NCBI GenBank assembly: GCA_016868315.1
Contig: VGHE01000001.1
Coordinates: 372,001 to 436,000, forward strand
Length of the DNA stretch: 64,000 nucleotides
Source of the DNA: Betaproteobacteria bacterium
Lineage (GTDB): Bacteria; Bdellovibrionota_B; Oligoflexia; Silvanigrellales; Silvanigrellaceae
Reading direction: 5' to 3'
Shown here: positions 52,603-61,026 of the stretch, in pieces
Layout: each line of letters begins with the position of its first letter
Position numbering within the stretch: the stretch's first letter is position 1
Translations under genes and position numbers: made by a program
Notes under the pieces: generated by a model
The model's input: the letters and a program-made list of their open reading frames with translations, nothing else
Databases searched by the model: none
What the model was told of the DNA's origin: nothing

Positions 52603-53523
52603 TTAGCCAAGCAGTCTGAGTGCCAGCTGTGGCGTCTGATTGGCCTGGCTGAGCACTGCAACACCTGATTGTTTCAAAATGTTGGTCTGTGTCAGTTTGG
52701 CGCTTTCGTCGGCGAAGTCTGTGTCGCGGATGCGGCTGTTAGCTGCATTTGCGTTCTCAGATTGCACTGAGAGATTCGACATCGCTGAGTTGAGGCGGTT
52801 CTGCAACGCACCCAAGGTCGAGCGGTAGCCAGAAATCTTGGTGATGGCATTGTCAATGAGGCCAATAGAGGACTGCGCTGACTCTTTGTTCGCAACCTGC
52901 GCTCCGTCTTCTGGAGCCTCGCCGAGGTTGAGACCATTCTCACCGACCGTGGAGTTGATATCTTGAAGGTCAATGCGCAGTACGTTCACTGGCGCAGCCT
53001 GATCTTTGGAATCCACGCTGGCAAAGTAGTTCTTACCAATTTGGATTTCGAGCGGATAGCCATTACTGCGCGCTGCGAGATTCTCATCTACACCGCCGAG
53101 TTCACCACCAATCAAGAGAGTCCCGTTGTACTCGGTGGATTTCGCAATACGTGTGATTTCATTCTTGAGCTGCGAGAATTCCTTGTTGAGAAACCCGCGC
53201 TCGGTGTCGCCGATGGTGTCGGACGAACTCTGTACCGCGAGTTCGCGCAGTCGGCCGAGGATGTTTCCAACTTCGTTCAAACCACCTTCTGCGGTCTGAA
53301 TGAGCGAGACACCGTCGCTGGCGTTCCGGCGTGCCATATTAAGCCCGCGAATATCCGCTTTCAATTTCTCCGAAATGGCAAGCCCTGCGGAGTCATCTGC
53401 AGCCTTGTTGATCCGGAAACCTGAAGCGAGTTTTTCCATGCTCGCATTGTTGGCCTCCGTTGTGGCGTTCAGATTTCTCTGAGCGGTCAGTGCTTGAACG
53501 TTGCTGGCGATGCGCAAACCCAT
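52603..53523 (-). CDS. Flagellin
   Basis: 306 aa, a short flagellin. N-terminal D0/D1: RIASNVQALTAQRNLNATTE, SGFRINKAADDSAGLAISEK, IRGLNMARRNASDGVSLIQT. C-terminal D1/D0: RDTDFADESAKLTQTNILKQ and SGVAVLSQANQTPQLALRLL. The variable middle is small, with almost no D2/D3, typical for short polar flagellins. Other flagellar genes are not in the window, so this may be one of several flagellin copies. Start has AAGGAGG 7-8 nt upstream. Confidence 0.97.
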   Translation of the reverse strand: MGLRIASNVQALTAQRNLNATTEANNASMEKLASGFRINKAADDSAGLAISEKLKADIRGLNMARRNASDGVSLIQTAEGGLNEVGNILGRLRELAVQSSSDTIGDTERGFLNKEFSQLKNEITRIAKSTEYNGTLLIGGELGGVDENLAARSNGYPLEIQIGKNYFASVDSKDQAAPVNVLRIDLQDINSTVGENGLNLGEAPEDGAQVANKESAQSSIGLIDNAITKISGYRSTLGALQNRLNSAMSNLSVQSENANAANSRIRDTDFADESAKLTQTNILKQSGVAVLSQANQTPQLALRLLG

Positions 53524-53620
53524 GAGTGATTCCTCCTTGAACCTTTAAAAACTGATTGCCCTCTCAAGCTCAGCCGCCGGATGTTTCCTCTTGCTCCGGG
53601 CTGCAGAACTTTCACCACAC

Positions 53621-53647
53621 TGTTCGGGGTTCGGTCGGCAGTCTTTA
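53621..53647 (-). promoter_or_regulatory. Sigma-28 (FliA)-like promoter of flagellin
   Basis: On the minus strand TAAAGACT, an 11-bp spacer and CCCGAACA match the FliA consensus TAAAGTTT-N11-GCCGATAA at 6/8 and 5/8. The -10 element is ~98 bp upstream of the flagellin start. Expected for class III flagellar genes. Confidence 0.6.
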
Positions 53648-53806
53648 GCGGGTTGGATGCGGCAGAAACGTAACAAATCGAAAATTCTGAGTAAAAAAAA
53701 TTTTCGAGGGGTGAAAATTCTTCCTCAAAAGATGCATGAATTGCATATTACTTTGATAATAATTTTTTTTTAAAAATCAAAATCAGCAAAAAAATATTTG
53801 CAGTTT
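53648..53806. other. AT-rich intergenic stretch upstream of flagellin
   Basis: About 160 bp between the flagellin promoter and the end of the FabK/NMO-like gene, much richer in A/T than the window, with runs of A and T. No open frame or conserved RNA was recognised. It could hold the terminator of the upstream gene cluster or an upstream activating region for flagellin. Confidence 0.5.
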
Positions 53807-54772
53807 TCAGCTCTTGCAAAGGCGGTTGCGGGCGCGTTGGTAGTCGGCAACTAATTCATCGATGAGTGCCTGGCAGGTAGGGACAGCGCGCACATTTGAG
53901 ACGATTTGTCCGATTTCGAGTTCACCTTCTGCGAGGTCGCCCTCGAGCATACCCACCTTTGCACGGCCTTTTCCGAGAATCTGACTCAGATGCTCAGCGC
54001 TGGCACATTGGTCTTCTGCAAGGCGGATGTTTTCACTGAATGGGTTGTGTAAAAGGCGCACGGGAACGAGCTTTTTAAGACGCAGGAAGGTTGAAGTGTT
54101 GCCCGCATCGAGCATGGCACTTTTGAAGTTTGGATGAGCCGAGCTCTCTTCGGTTGCTGCGAACATGGTTCCGATTTGCACGGCATCGGCTCCTAGGGCA
54201 AGCGCAGCAGCGATAGCTGCTCCTGAGCCAATTCCTCCAGCTATAATTAAGGGAATATTTAATTTTCCTCGAATTTGTTGAAGAAGAACAAGCGTGGTGA
54301 GCTCATCGCGTCCATTGTGCCCGCCGGCTTCAAACCCTTCGAGAACAACCGCATCCACGCCTGCATCTTGGCATTTGAGAGCGAGCTCAGGAGTCGATGC
54401 CACATGGACAACCGTAGCCCCACAGCTCTTCAGCCAAGGTGTGTGAGATTTTGGCGAGCCGGCACTCGTGAAGAAGATTCGAACACCTTCATCAAGAGCT
54501 GTTTGGAGCTGTAGTTGGGTGTCTTTATACAGGAGTGGGACATTCACTCCAAAGGGCTTCTTTGTGAGTGATTTGGCCTTACGGATATGGTGCTGCAGGA
54601 GGTCTGGCTTCATTGATCCTGCACCGATAAGACCTAAGCCCCCTGCATTCGACACCGCAGCAGCGAGTTTGCCACCGCTGACCCAAATCATGCCACCTTG
54701 AACAATGGGATGTTGTGTTTCCGGAAAAAGCTCGAAGAAACGATTTTCAGGCCAGGTGTTTGTGGTTTTCAT
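53807..54772 (-). CDS. Nitronate monooxygenase / FabK-like flavoprotein
   Basis: 321 aa FMN TIM-barrel. HPIVQGGMIWVSGGKLAAAV, AGGLGLIGAGSM, KPFGVNVPLL, DAVVLEGFEAGGHNG and IIAGGIGSGAAIAAALALGA with DAVQIGTMFAATEES are the family blocks. It could be an enoyl-ACP reductase II (FabK) or a nitronate monooxygenase; sequence alone does not decide. Its ATG overlaps the LptM-like stop (ATGA). The tail of a five-gene overlapping cluster. Confidence 0.88.
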   Translation of the reverse strand: MKTTNTWPENRFFELFPETQHPIVQGGMIWVSGGKLAAAVSNAGGLGLIGAGSMKPDLLQHHIRKAKSLTKKPFGVNVPLLYKDTQLQLQTALDEGVRIFFTSAGSPKSHTPWLKSCGATVVHVASTPELALKCQDAGVDAVVLEGFEAGGHNGRDELTTLVLLQQIRGKLNIPLIIAGGIGSGAAIAAALALGADAVQIGTMFAATEESSAHPNFKSAMLDAGNTSTFLRLKKLVPVRLLHNPFSENIRLAEDQCASAEHLSQILGKGRAKVGMLEGDLAEGELEIGQIVSNVRAVPTCQALIDELVADYQRARNRLCKS

Positions 54773-54990
54773 GGTGAGGCTTTCTCCGGTGGGGGAGCTT
54801 TCTCTTTTTCACGCGCCTTTTCTTTTTCCTTCTCTTTTCTCTCGAGCGCACGCTTTTGCGCTTCCTGCTGGAGAGAGCCAGGGGGTGAGGGCAGCGCGGG
54901 GGTAGGCGCGGCTTTGACACCGCAACCGATCACAGTTGAGCAAACGAGCAACATTATCGCGCTTGAAACTTTGACCGGGTGTGACTTCAT
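54769..54990 (-). CDS. LptM-like small lipoprotein
   Basis: 73 aa. Lipobox STVIGC (Cys23) with GCGVKAAP following, similar to the GCGxKGPL start of LptM/YifL, which helps the LptD lipopolysaccharide translocon mature. The rest is a Pro- and Lys/Glu-rich tail of repeated KEKEK/REKEK, probably disordered. Both ends overlap neighbours by ATGA. The assignment rests on a short motif and is cautious. Confidence 0.6.
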   Translation of the reverse strand: MKSHPVKVSSAIMLLVCSTVIGCGVKAAPTPALPSPPGSLQQEAQKRALERKEKEKEKAREKEKAPPPEKASP

Positions 54991-55871
54991 GGTGTGTCGA
55001 CGTCCTTTTTGGATAGTTCTCTTGCCTGAATGAAATCTGCCACGCGGGATCTGTGAACTTCACTCAACCAAAACTGACTGAACAATTTTTTGTCGAATTC
55101 TTCAAGTTCTGCATCCGGCAGAAGGGGGCGCTCGAGCATCAGTGCCTCGCGCAGTGGCACAGGGCACTGCCCCAGGCGTGCCAGAAAATCCTCAAGCCAG
55201 CGCTCAAATGCCCGCTCGGGCTGGGGGGCGTGATCAAAGCGGGCATCGAGCAGTCCGAGTTGCTCGAGTCTGTCGATGTTCCACCTCTCTTGAGCGATGA
55301 GTGCCATGGCGCGTCGTCGCTCTGAGCTATAGACACCGTGTCGGCGCAGATCGGTCATCATGCCCCAGCCAGCTGGTACACCCCAGCGTGTTTGCGCGAG
55401 GTCGAGTTGTGCTGCCGAGGATGTCGCCACACGCAAGTCGCAGGCCAACGCAACTTCACTTCCGCCACCTGCCGCAAGGCCATCCAAAAGCGCAATAGAG
55501 ACAAGAGAACTGGTGCGCAAAAAATGGGTGAATGCTCTCATGTGCTGTATGAAGATTTCACCCTGTTGGGTATCGAATGTGGATATGGCTTTGAGGTCGC
55601 CTCCCGAAAGAAACACCCCTGGCACATGCGATTTCAAAACCAGTACCGAATATTGTTGAGACTGGAGCAAGGCCGATGCGGGGTGCGCTGAATTGTGAGT
55701 GCTGAAAGCATCGCTCAGTGCCGCAAGCTCCAAGGCAGTATCCGCACTCATTGCGTTTCTCGTTTTGAATTCGTGAAAGTGCAGTATGATTTTTCTTAAA
55801 GATGGTTTGAATTCCAGCTGAAGGCGTTCACCTAGCAGAGGCAAGATTTTATCAACTGATGCTGCATTCAT
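54987..55871 (-). CDS. Enoyl-CoA hydratase/isomerase (crotonase) family protein
   Basis: 294 aa. Crotonase oxyanion-hole segments VFLSGGDLKAI and LAAGGGSEVALACDLRVA, then QTRWGVPAGWGMMTDLRR, the typical P-x-x-G helix. The second catalytic glutamate is not clear, so a hydratase, isomerase or thioesterase role cannot be told apart. Overlaps aroB and the LptM-like gene by ATGA. Fatty acid neighbours (FabK-like) suggest lipid metabolism. Confidence 0.85.
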   Translation of the reverse strand: MNAASVDKILPLLGERLQLEFKPSLRKIILHFHEFKTRNAMSADTALELAALSDAFSTHNSAHPASALLQSQQYSVLVLKSHVPGVFLSGGDLKAISTFDTQQGEIFIQHMRAFTHFLRTSSLVSIALLDGLAAGGGSEVALACDLRVATSSAAQLDLAQTRWGVPAGWGMMTDLRRHGVYSSERRRAMALIAQERWNIDRLEQLGLLDARFDHAPQPERAFERWLEDFLARLGQCPVPLREALMLERPLLPDAELEEFDKKLFSQFWLSEVHRSRVADFIQARELSKKDVDTP

Positions 55872-57226
55872 GAGAAAAGTCCTGCGTTCTTGAGCTCCCT
55901 AAGGAGTTCGTCGACGTGAATCAAGGCAGTGTTTTCAGCGACGAGAGAACCGAGTTGGCTTTCGTCGATGGCCTCTAGATTCGCGAGGCAACCATACTGA
56001 GGTGTGATGCAACGCACCAGCCCAAAATCTGTGGCATCGGTGTTCTTTTTGTCTTGCAGAAGGAGTTTGCGCGCCGTAACGCTGATGGTGTCGAGCTCCT
56101 TCAGAGGGTACACAATGCCCTCATTTTGCAGGAGTTGCACAAGGGCATTGTGATAGCCCTCGGGGGCGCTGCTTGCCCAGCCAATCTCTAGAAAGCACAG
56201 CTGTCCCAGAGCCACAGCACAACCATGGCTGAGAGGAGTGTTGAGCTTGTTGGATTGGGCAGAGGCGAACAAAGATTCGAGAAGATGTGCCACTGTGTGT
56301 CCGTAGTTGAGAAGTGCACGGATGTTTTTCTCGAGCGGATCAATCTGAGTGATCCTCTTTTTAAAATTAAGATTGTTCAGCAACAATTCGCGAAAGTTAG
56401 CCCATTTTACCGCAGAGGAACTTGCCTGAAGTTGCAGTTCATTCAGAGCTGGTAGCCAGCGTGTGAATGAGCCTTCAAGGAATGCGTGTTTCAGAATTTC
56501 TGCGGAACCCTCGCGCACCTGGCTTGGTTGCAGGGTGCTGAGGAATTCAGTGACAACATCAACAGATTGCAGTGTGACGAAGAGGCCTATCTGGTTCTTT
56601 CCAGCCCGAGCGTGATTCGCACCAGTCTTGCCACCCAGGCCAGCATCAACGGCCGCAAGCAGGGTTGTTGGAACGAGTCGGATTTTGCAGCCTAGTAAGC
56701 CACCGACGAGGCCACCCAGATCGCAGCAGATACCGCCGCCCATAATGACAATGTGCTGGGTCGAGGCAGGGATGGCTGAGAAAATTTCACGCGCAGTGTG
56801 CAGGGTTTTGGTTTCTTCGGTGCAATCCATTTGAACCAAAGGTACACGAGCACGCCGGAGTTGGTCTTCGACTTGCGGATGGCAGCGGAGAAAGTTTTTG
56901 TCGCATAAGACAGCTGTACCAGGGGCTGAGAAAACGAGGTTTGCCCAGAGTTCCTCAAATTTATTGTAAACCGTGGTCTCGGTCGTGTGCTGCGCAGGTT
57001 TATGTTGCAAACCTGGCTGCGTGACACTGCGAATCTCACCGCTTTTTATGCAGTGCAATTCTCGCGCACCGCGCTTGAACAATGCGGCTGCAAGGAGTCC
57101 TGTGTCCCAGGAGTGGATTGTGGAATCAAAGCTCAGCGCACTGGTTCTGTTCAACTGTAAACTGAACCAGTTCTCCAGCAGGCTCTCCAACGCATTCCAG
57201 TTTGGAACAGGGCCATGCACATTCAT
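55868..57226 (-). CDS. aroB: 3-dehydroquinate synthase with N-terminal extension
   Basis: 452 aa, ~90 longer than usual. Second enzyme of the shikimate pathway, NAD- and metal-dependent. Visible: IVIMGGGICCDLGGLVGGLL (NAD), RLVPTTLLAAVDAGLGGKTG, AGKNQIGLF, VREGSAEILKHA, the metal histidines in NYGHTVAHLLES and LSHGCAVALG. The first ~85 residues, including STIHSWDTGLLAAALFKRGA, are not part of the standard fold and not recognised. Start and stop overlap neighbours by ATGA. Confidence 0.92.
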   Translation of the reverse strand: MNVHGPVPNWNALESLLENWFSLQLNRTSALSFDSTIHSWDTGLLAAALFKRGARELHCIKSGEIRSVTQPGLQHKPAQHTTETTVYNKFEELWANLVFSAPGTAVLCDKNFLRCHPQVEDQLRRARVPLVQMDCTEETKTLHTAREIFSAIPASTQHIVIMGGGICCDLGGLVGGLLGCKIRLVPTTLLAAVDAGLGGKTGANHARAGKNQIGLFVTLQSVDVVTEFLSTLQPSQVREGSAEILKHAFLEGSFTRWLPALNELQLQASSSAVKWANFRELLLNNLNFKKRITQIDPLEKNIRALLNYGHTVAHLLESLFASAQSNKLNTPLSHGCAVALGQLCFLEIGWASSAPEGYHNALVQLLQNEGIVYPLKELDTISVTARKLLLQDKKNTDATDFGLVRCITPQYGCLANLEAIDESQLGSLVAENTALIHVDELLRELKNAGLFS

Positions 57227-58101
57227 GTTCTGCGTCTCGCCAGGATTGCATTATACAGGTCTTTCGGATGCAATTCGTACTGTGTGGCAAGGGTTCGGCT
57301 GAGCTCCTTCAGATGAAGGGATGGGTTTTGCTCGAGCGCCTGGAGCGCCTCCTCAGCTGCTTCAGCAATGTCTTTCTTCGGAACCAGAGCAAGAGAGTTG
57401 GCGTCTGAAAGAACTTCAAAAGTAATGATGCACTCACCTTTGATGAGGTGTCCATCCTCAAGAGTTTTGAGCAAATCATTCAGCGGCAGACGCAAGTGCT
57501 CTTCAAATTTCTTAGATATTTCGCGCGAAAGACAGACGCGCGTTGCAGCGGAAAAAAAAACAGCGGCATTTTGTAGAGTACTGATAATTCGATTGGGGCT
57601 TTCAAAACAAACCGCGATGCAAGGTGCTACAGCGCTCCAGCGCCTAAACTCCTCGCGCTGATCTTTGGGTGTGCGTGGCAAGAACCCAGAGAAGAGCACG
57701 CGCGGTTGCAAAAATCCTGCCGCTGCCACCGCTGCCACTAGGCTCGAGGGGCCAGGGACGTTTTCGATGCGAATACCCGCTTCGTGGCAGGCATCTACGA
57801 ACAGTGCACCTGGGTCGCTGATAGCGGGCGTACCTGCATCGCTCACGAGCGCAGCAGTGCGGGTCTCAGATACCAGCAGCCGCTCAACAAGGTGTTGCGA
57901 CTTCTCAGATTCATTGTGCTCATGAAGGCTCACGAGTGGCACATGTGGCATGGCCAAGGCGTGAAGAAGTTCTTTTGTTCTGCGAGTGTCTTCACATGCA
58001 ACAAAGCTAACGCGAGCAAGTGTGTCGCGTGCACGAGGTGACATATCGGAGAGCGTACCGATAGGAGTGGCCACAATGTAGAGCACGGGTTGAGAGTTCA
58101 C
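57223..58101 (-). CDS. rsmI: 16S rRNA (cytidine1402-2'-O)-methyltransferase
   Basis: 292 aa from the GTG at 58101 (AGGA 7 nt upstream); the longer TTG frame to 58164 is less likely. Tetrapyrrole methylase fold: LYIVATPIGTLSDMSPRARD, VACEDTRRTKELL, ALVSDAGTPAISDPG, VPGPSSLVAAVAAAG, LFSGFLPRTPKDQRE. Modifies C1402 in the decoding centre with RsmH. Heads the chain rsmI-aroB-crotonase-lptM-FabK joined by four ATGA overlaps. Confidence 0.94.
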   Translation of the reverse strand: MNSQPVLYIVATPIGTLSDMSPRARDTLARVSFVACEDTRRTKELLHALAMPHVPLVSLHEHNESEKSQHLVERLLVSETRTAALVSDAGTPAISDPGALFVDACHEAGIRIENVPGPSSLVAAVAAAGFLQPRVLFSGFLPRTPKDQREEFRRWSAVAPCIAVCFESPNRIISTLQNAAVFFSAATRVCLSREISKKFEEHLRLPLNDLLKTLEDGHLIKGECIITFEVLSDANSLALVPKKDIAEAAEEALQALEQNPSLHLKELSRTLATQYELHPKDLYNAILARRRT

Positions 58102-58173
58102 GGGTGTGTCCTGAGGAAATTCAGAAGCACAGCGTGTGCTCCCTAAGAAATATAGGAATATCAAGCCTAAAAT

Positions 58174-59469
58174 TCAAGCTTGTGGGCTTACTTGCTGCGA
58201 GAAAACGCCGAGGCCGAGCAGCCCGCAGAGGGTTGCTCCTGCACCCCCGAGAGCTAAAAGAAGAGTTCCGGAAACGTCGGGGAGAACAAGTGCAACGAAT
58301 ATAACCGAGACAGCGCTGGCGCCTTCAACTGCGACTGCGTGAAAGCTAAGAAGCACGCTCCATTCGCTCCTGTCGGTCTGTGTTTGAATTCCGGCCAATC
58401 GGCTGACCTTTACAAAAGGAACCATCGCGTAGTGGAAGAGGAAAAGGGCTGAAAGACCGGCAAGGAAGACGGAGTCAGGAATTTTTCCGCGCAGGAATGC
58501 AAACAAGCAAATGGGAAAAAAGGTCAACCCATCCCACAAAACAGAGCTCGCGAAGCGCCGAAAATGAGGCGCTTCGCCGCTCCTCCAAAGCCAATTTGCA
58601 GCAAAAGTGCCGACAGATATGCCACCAAGAAAGAGCAAAAGGTTCACTGCCAGTGCGGCAGGAGGCAAGCCAAGGTCGCGTCGGAGAAACGTAACGTGGC
58701 CAATCTCAAAGGGACCCATGAGGAAGATGTTGTAGAAAAAAGAAAACAGCAGCAGCCGAGCAACGCCGCGATGTTTTCGTGCAACCTTCAAACCAGCCGC
58801 GAACTGCGACAAAAATGTTGCTTTTTGCTCTGAACTTTTTACCCCTGCTTCAGCCTCTTTGATGCTCTGTGAGCGCCGTATAGCAAACAAAGCGGTAGCG
58901 CTGATTCCAAAGCTGATGGCATCGATGAGTGCAGCCCACATCAACCAGTCTGTTTGAATTTTGTGTTGTGCGGGAAGGGCGAGAAGAAAAATCAGAGGCA
59001 CAAGACCCGCAGCGCTCAGGCTGGCCACGTTTGCCCAAAGATGTGCGCGCGGGATGTCGTTTGGGTTGGGATAAAGTATGGGTACAAGGCAATTGCGGCA
59101 GTTCTGAAAGATAAGCGCACCGAACTCGAGCAACAATTGAGCGAGGAGAAGAGTGAACACGAGCGCATTGCTACCGAGGATATGACCTGAAAAATAAACA
59201 AAGACTGCGAAAACCAAGGTCACTGCCATGCGTCCGAGGTCTGCCCAAAGTGCCCAGGCACGCCAACGGTGACCAATCTTGGCACTGATCCAGGGACCAA
59301 AGAAAAAAACAGGAATGGCCTGCAATAGAAAAACGGCAGCCAGGCCTGCGGCAGGAGTCCAGGGGCTGTTGTCGAAAAGGAAGTTGCGTAGGCCGAGGCT
59401 CCACAGATTGTCTCCGAGTTCACTGAGCGCCTGCGAGACCAAAAATAGGACATAATCTAGGGATTTCAT
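58174..59469 (-). CDS. MFS-type transporter
   Basis: 431 aa from the ATG at 59469 (GAGG 8 nt upstream). Ten to twelve hydrophobic helices, first MKSLDYVLFLVSQALSELGD, with the loop FFGPWISAKIGHRWRAWALW in place of the MFS motif A. Resembles drug/siderophore-type MFS or LplT-like proteins; substrate unknown. Placed 72 bp upstream of rsmI on the same strand, perhaps sharing its transcript. Confidence 0.8.
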   Translation of the reverse strand: MKSLDYVLFLVSQALSELGDNLWSLGLRNFLFDNSPWTPAAGLAAVFLLQAIPVFFFGPWISAKIGHRWRAWALWADLGRMAVTLVFAVFVYFSGHILGSNALVFTLLLAQLLLEFGALIFQNCRNCLVPILYPNPNDIPRAHLWANVASLSAAGLVPLIFLLALPAQHKIQTDWLMWAALIDAISFGISATALFAIRRSQSIKEAEAGVKSSEQKATFLSQFAAGLKVARKHRGVARLLLFSFFYNIFLMGPFEIGHVTFLRRDLGLPPAALAVNLLLFLGGISVGTFAANWLWRSGEAPHFRRFASSVLWDGLTFFPICLFAFLRGKIPDSVFLAGLSALFLFHYAMVPFVKVSRLAGIQTQTDRSEWSVLLSFHAVAVEGASAVSVIFVALVLPDVSGTLLLALGGAGATLCGLLGLGVFSQQVSPQA

Positions 59470-59603
59470 GGGGTGAGCCTCGTGCACGAGAGGAGCGCCA
59501 GGATTCGAAATCGGCTTGCGTCAGACGGTACTCAGGGCTACATCGGACGTTGGCTGTGCTCCCCGTAAATCAGGAGGAGCGTGGCCAACGTGAAGGAGTG
59601 CTC

Positions 59604-60227
59604 ATGCGCAGCAGCCCGCAGACTGACAAATTGAATCAAAAATCACAAGAGCCCGATAAAAGCGCGGCGCGTCGAAATCACGGAACAATTCCTCCGGCGA
59701 AGACACCAGAGGGTTGGTTGTGGTTGGGGCAGGTGGGGCGTCCACACGGGGTTCGGGGTGCCTTTTTTCTTAAGACAGAAGACAACCGTGTCAGTTGGCC
59801 CGGCTACAAGAAACTGCTTCTCCAAAGCGCCCCTGAAAAGGTTGTTCACGTGGAAAGTGCTTACGTGAGTGGTGGAAAGTTAGCGCTGCAGCTCGAATCG
59901 GTGAATTCACGCGAGATCTGTGAGGCTCTTTACAACACACATCTTTTCGTATCGCGGAAAGAAATTAAACTCGAGCAGGATGAATTTCTGGTAGCCGAAC
60001 TGGTGGGGTGTCAGGTGTACGTCGAGGCGCGGGAAGGTGTGTTCGGGCAAGTTGTTGCAGTTCACAATTTCGGAGCCCAGGAAACACTCGAAATTCAGCC
60101 GTTGAGTCCTGCAACTGAAACAATTCTGTTTCCTTTCGTGGATGCCTTTATCATTGAAGTCGATGAAGCTCGCCGCACGATCACGCTCAAAAACGAACCC
60201 TCTTTTCTCGACAATGAGCAACCATGA
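59604..60227 (+). CDS. rimM: Ribosome maturation factor RimM
   Basis: 207 aa from the ATG at 59604, with AAGGAG 6 nt upstream; a GTG/ATG-rich longer frame to 59550 is weaker. Residues ~37-55 contain WLWLGQVGRPHGVRGAFFL, the RimM signature, and residues ~120-195 the PRC-like barrel with ELVGCQVYV and FPFVDAFIIEVD. Assists 30S maturation. First ~35 residues are a polar extension. Stop overlaps trmD in ATGA. rpsP is not upstream. Confidence 0.94.
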   Translation: MRSSPQTDKLNQKSQEPDKSAARRNHGTIPPAKTPEGWLWLGQVGRPHGVRGAFFLKTEDNRVSWPGYKKLLLQSAPEKVVHVESAYVSGGKLALQLESVNSREICEALYNTHLFVSRKEIKLEQDEFLVAELVGCQVYVEAREGVFGQVVAVHNFGAQETLEIQPLSPATETILFPFVDAFIIEVDEARRTITLKNEPSFLDNEQP

Positions 60228-60982
60228 GTTTGCGTTTGACAGCGTTCACGCTCTTTCCCCGTTTTTTCGACCCTCTTCTGGAAGAGGGCGTTTTCTCGCG
60301 CGGCTTGAAACACGGTCAGTTAAGCTTCGATACTGTTAATCCGCGTGATTTTTCTCTCGACTCTCGGCGCACCGTGGATGGTCATCCAGTAGGCGGTGGC
60401 GATGGAATGGTGCTTTTGCCAGATGTTTGCACCCGCGCACTCGATTCTGTCGCAACCTCATCAACAGTCGTTATTCACGTCTCTCCGGGTGGCAAAGTTT
60501 TCAACAATGAGTGGGCACGTCATTTCGCACAAAGCGAATCACACCTTGTCTTTCTTTGTGGCCGTTATGCTGGATTTGACCAGCGTTTTGTTTCTGCTCG
60601 AGCGCATCACGAACTTTCCGTCGGTGACTTTGTCCTTTCTGGAGGGGAGGCTGCGGCTGTTTGTATGATGGATTCCATTGCACGCTTCGTTCCTGGAGTG
60701 CTTGGCAACGAACAGAGTGCTCAGTCAGACAGTTTCGAAGATGGTCTGCTCGAAGCTCCTCAGTACGCGCACCCGGTCGAATTTGCCGGGCAACAGATTC
60801 CACCTGTGCTCCTTTCCGGACACCATGCAGAGATTGCCAAGTACAGGCGAGCCGAACAAATTCGCAGAACTGCGTTGCAACGACCCGATCTTCTTCTGAG
60901 GATTTGGAATTCGCTCTCGCGCAGTGAGCAAAAGCTTGCAGAAGCGCTTTGGCGCTCCGGTTCGCGTCCGTCAGGTCGATAA
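60224..60982 (+). CDS. trmD: tRNA (guanine37-N1)-methyltransferase
   Basis: 252 aa SPOUT enzyme that makes m1G37. Starts LRLTAFTLFPRFFDPLLEEG; knot segments include RTVDGHPVGGGDGMVLLPDV, LVFLCGRYAGFDQRFV, SVGDFVLSGGEAAAVCMMDS and PGVLGNEQSAQSDSFEDGLL with HPVEFAGQQIPPVLLSGHH. Coupled to rimM by ATGA. The usual rpsP and rplS neighbours are missing. Confidence 0.97.
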   Translation: MSLRLTAFTLFPRFFDPLLEEGVFSRGLKHGQLSFDTVNPRDFSLDSRRTVDGHPVGGGDGMVLLPDVCTRALDSVATSSTVVIHVSPGGKVFNNEWARHFAQSESHLVFLCGRYAGFDQRFVSARAHHELSVGDFVLSGGEAAAVCMMDSIARFVPGVLGNEQSAQSDSFEDGLLEAPQYAHPVEFAGQQIPPVLLSGHHAEIAKYRRAEQIRRTALQRPDLLLRIWNSLSRSEQKLAEALWRSGSRPSGR

Positions 60983-61026
60983 AAAATTCCCATCAGCCCG
61001 CGATTAAGCCATGTTAGCTTCGTGGC

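Noticed and set aside
53690-53800. AT-rich stretch as a replication origin
   Set aside because: No DnaA boxes or repeated 13-mers seen; position before flagellin is explained by promoter and terminator function.
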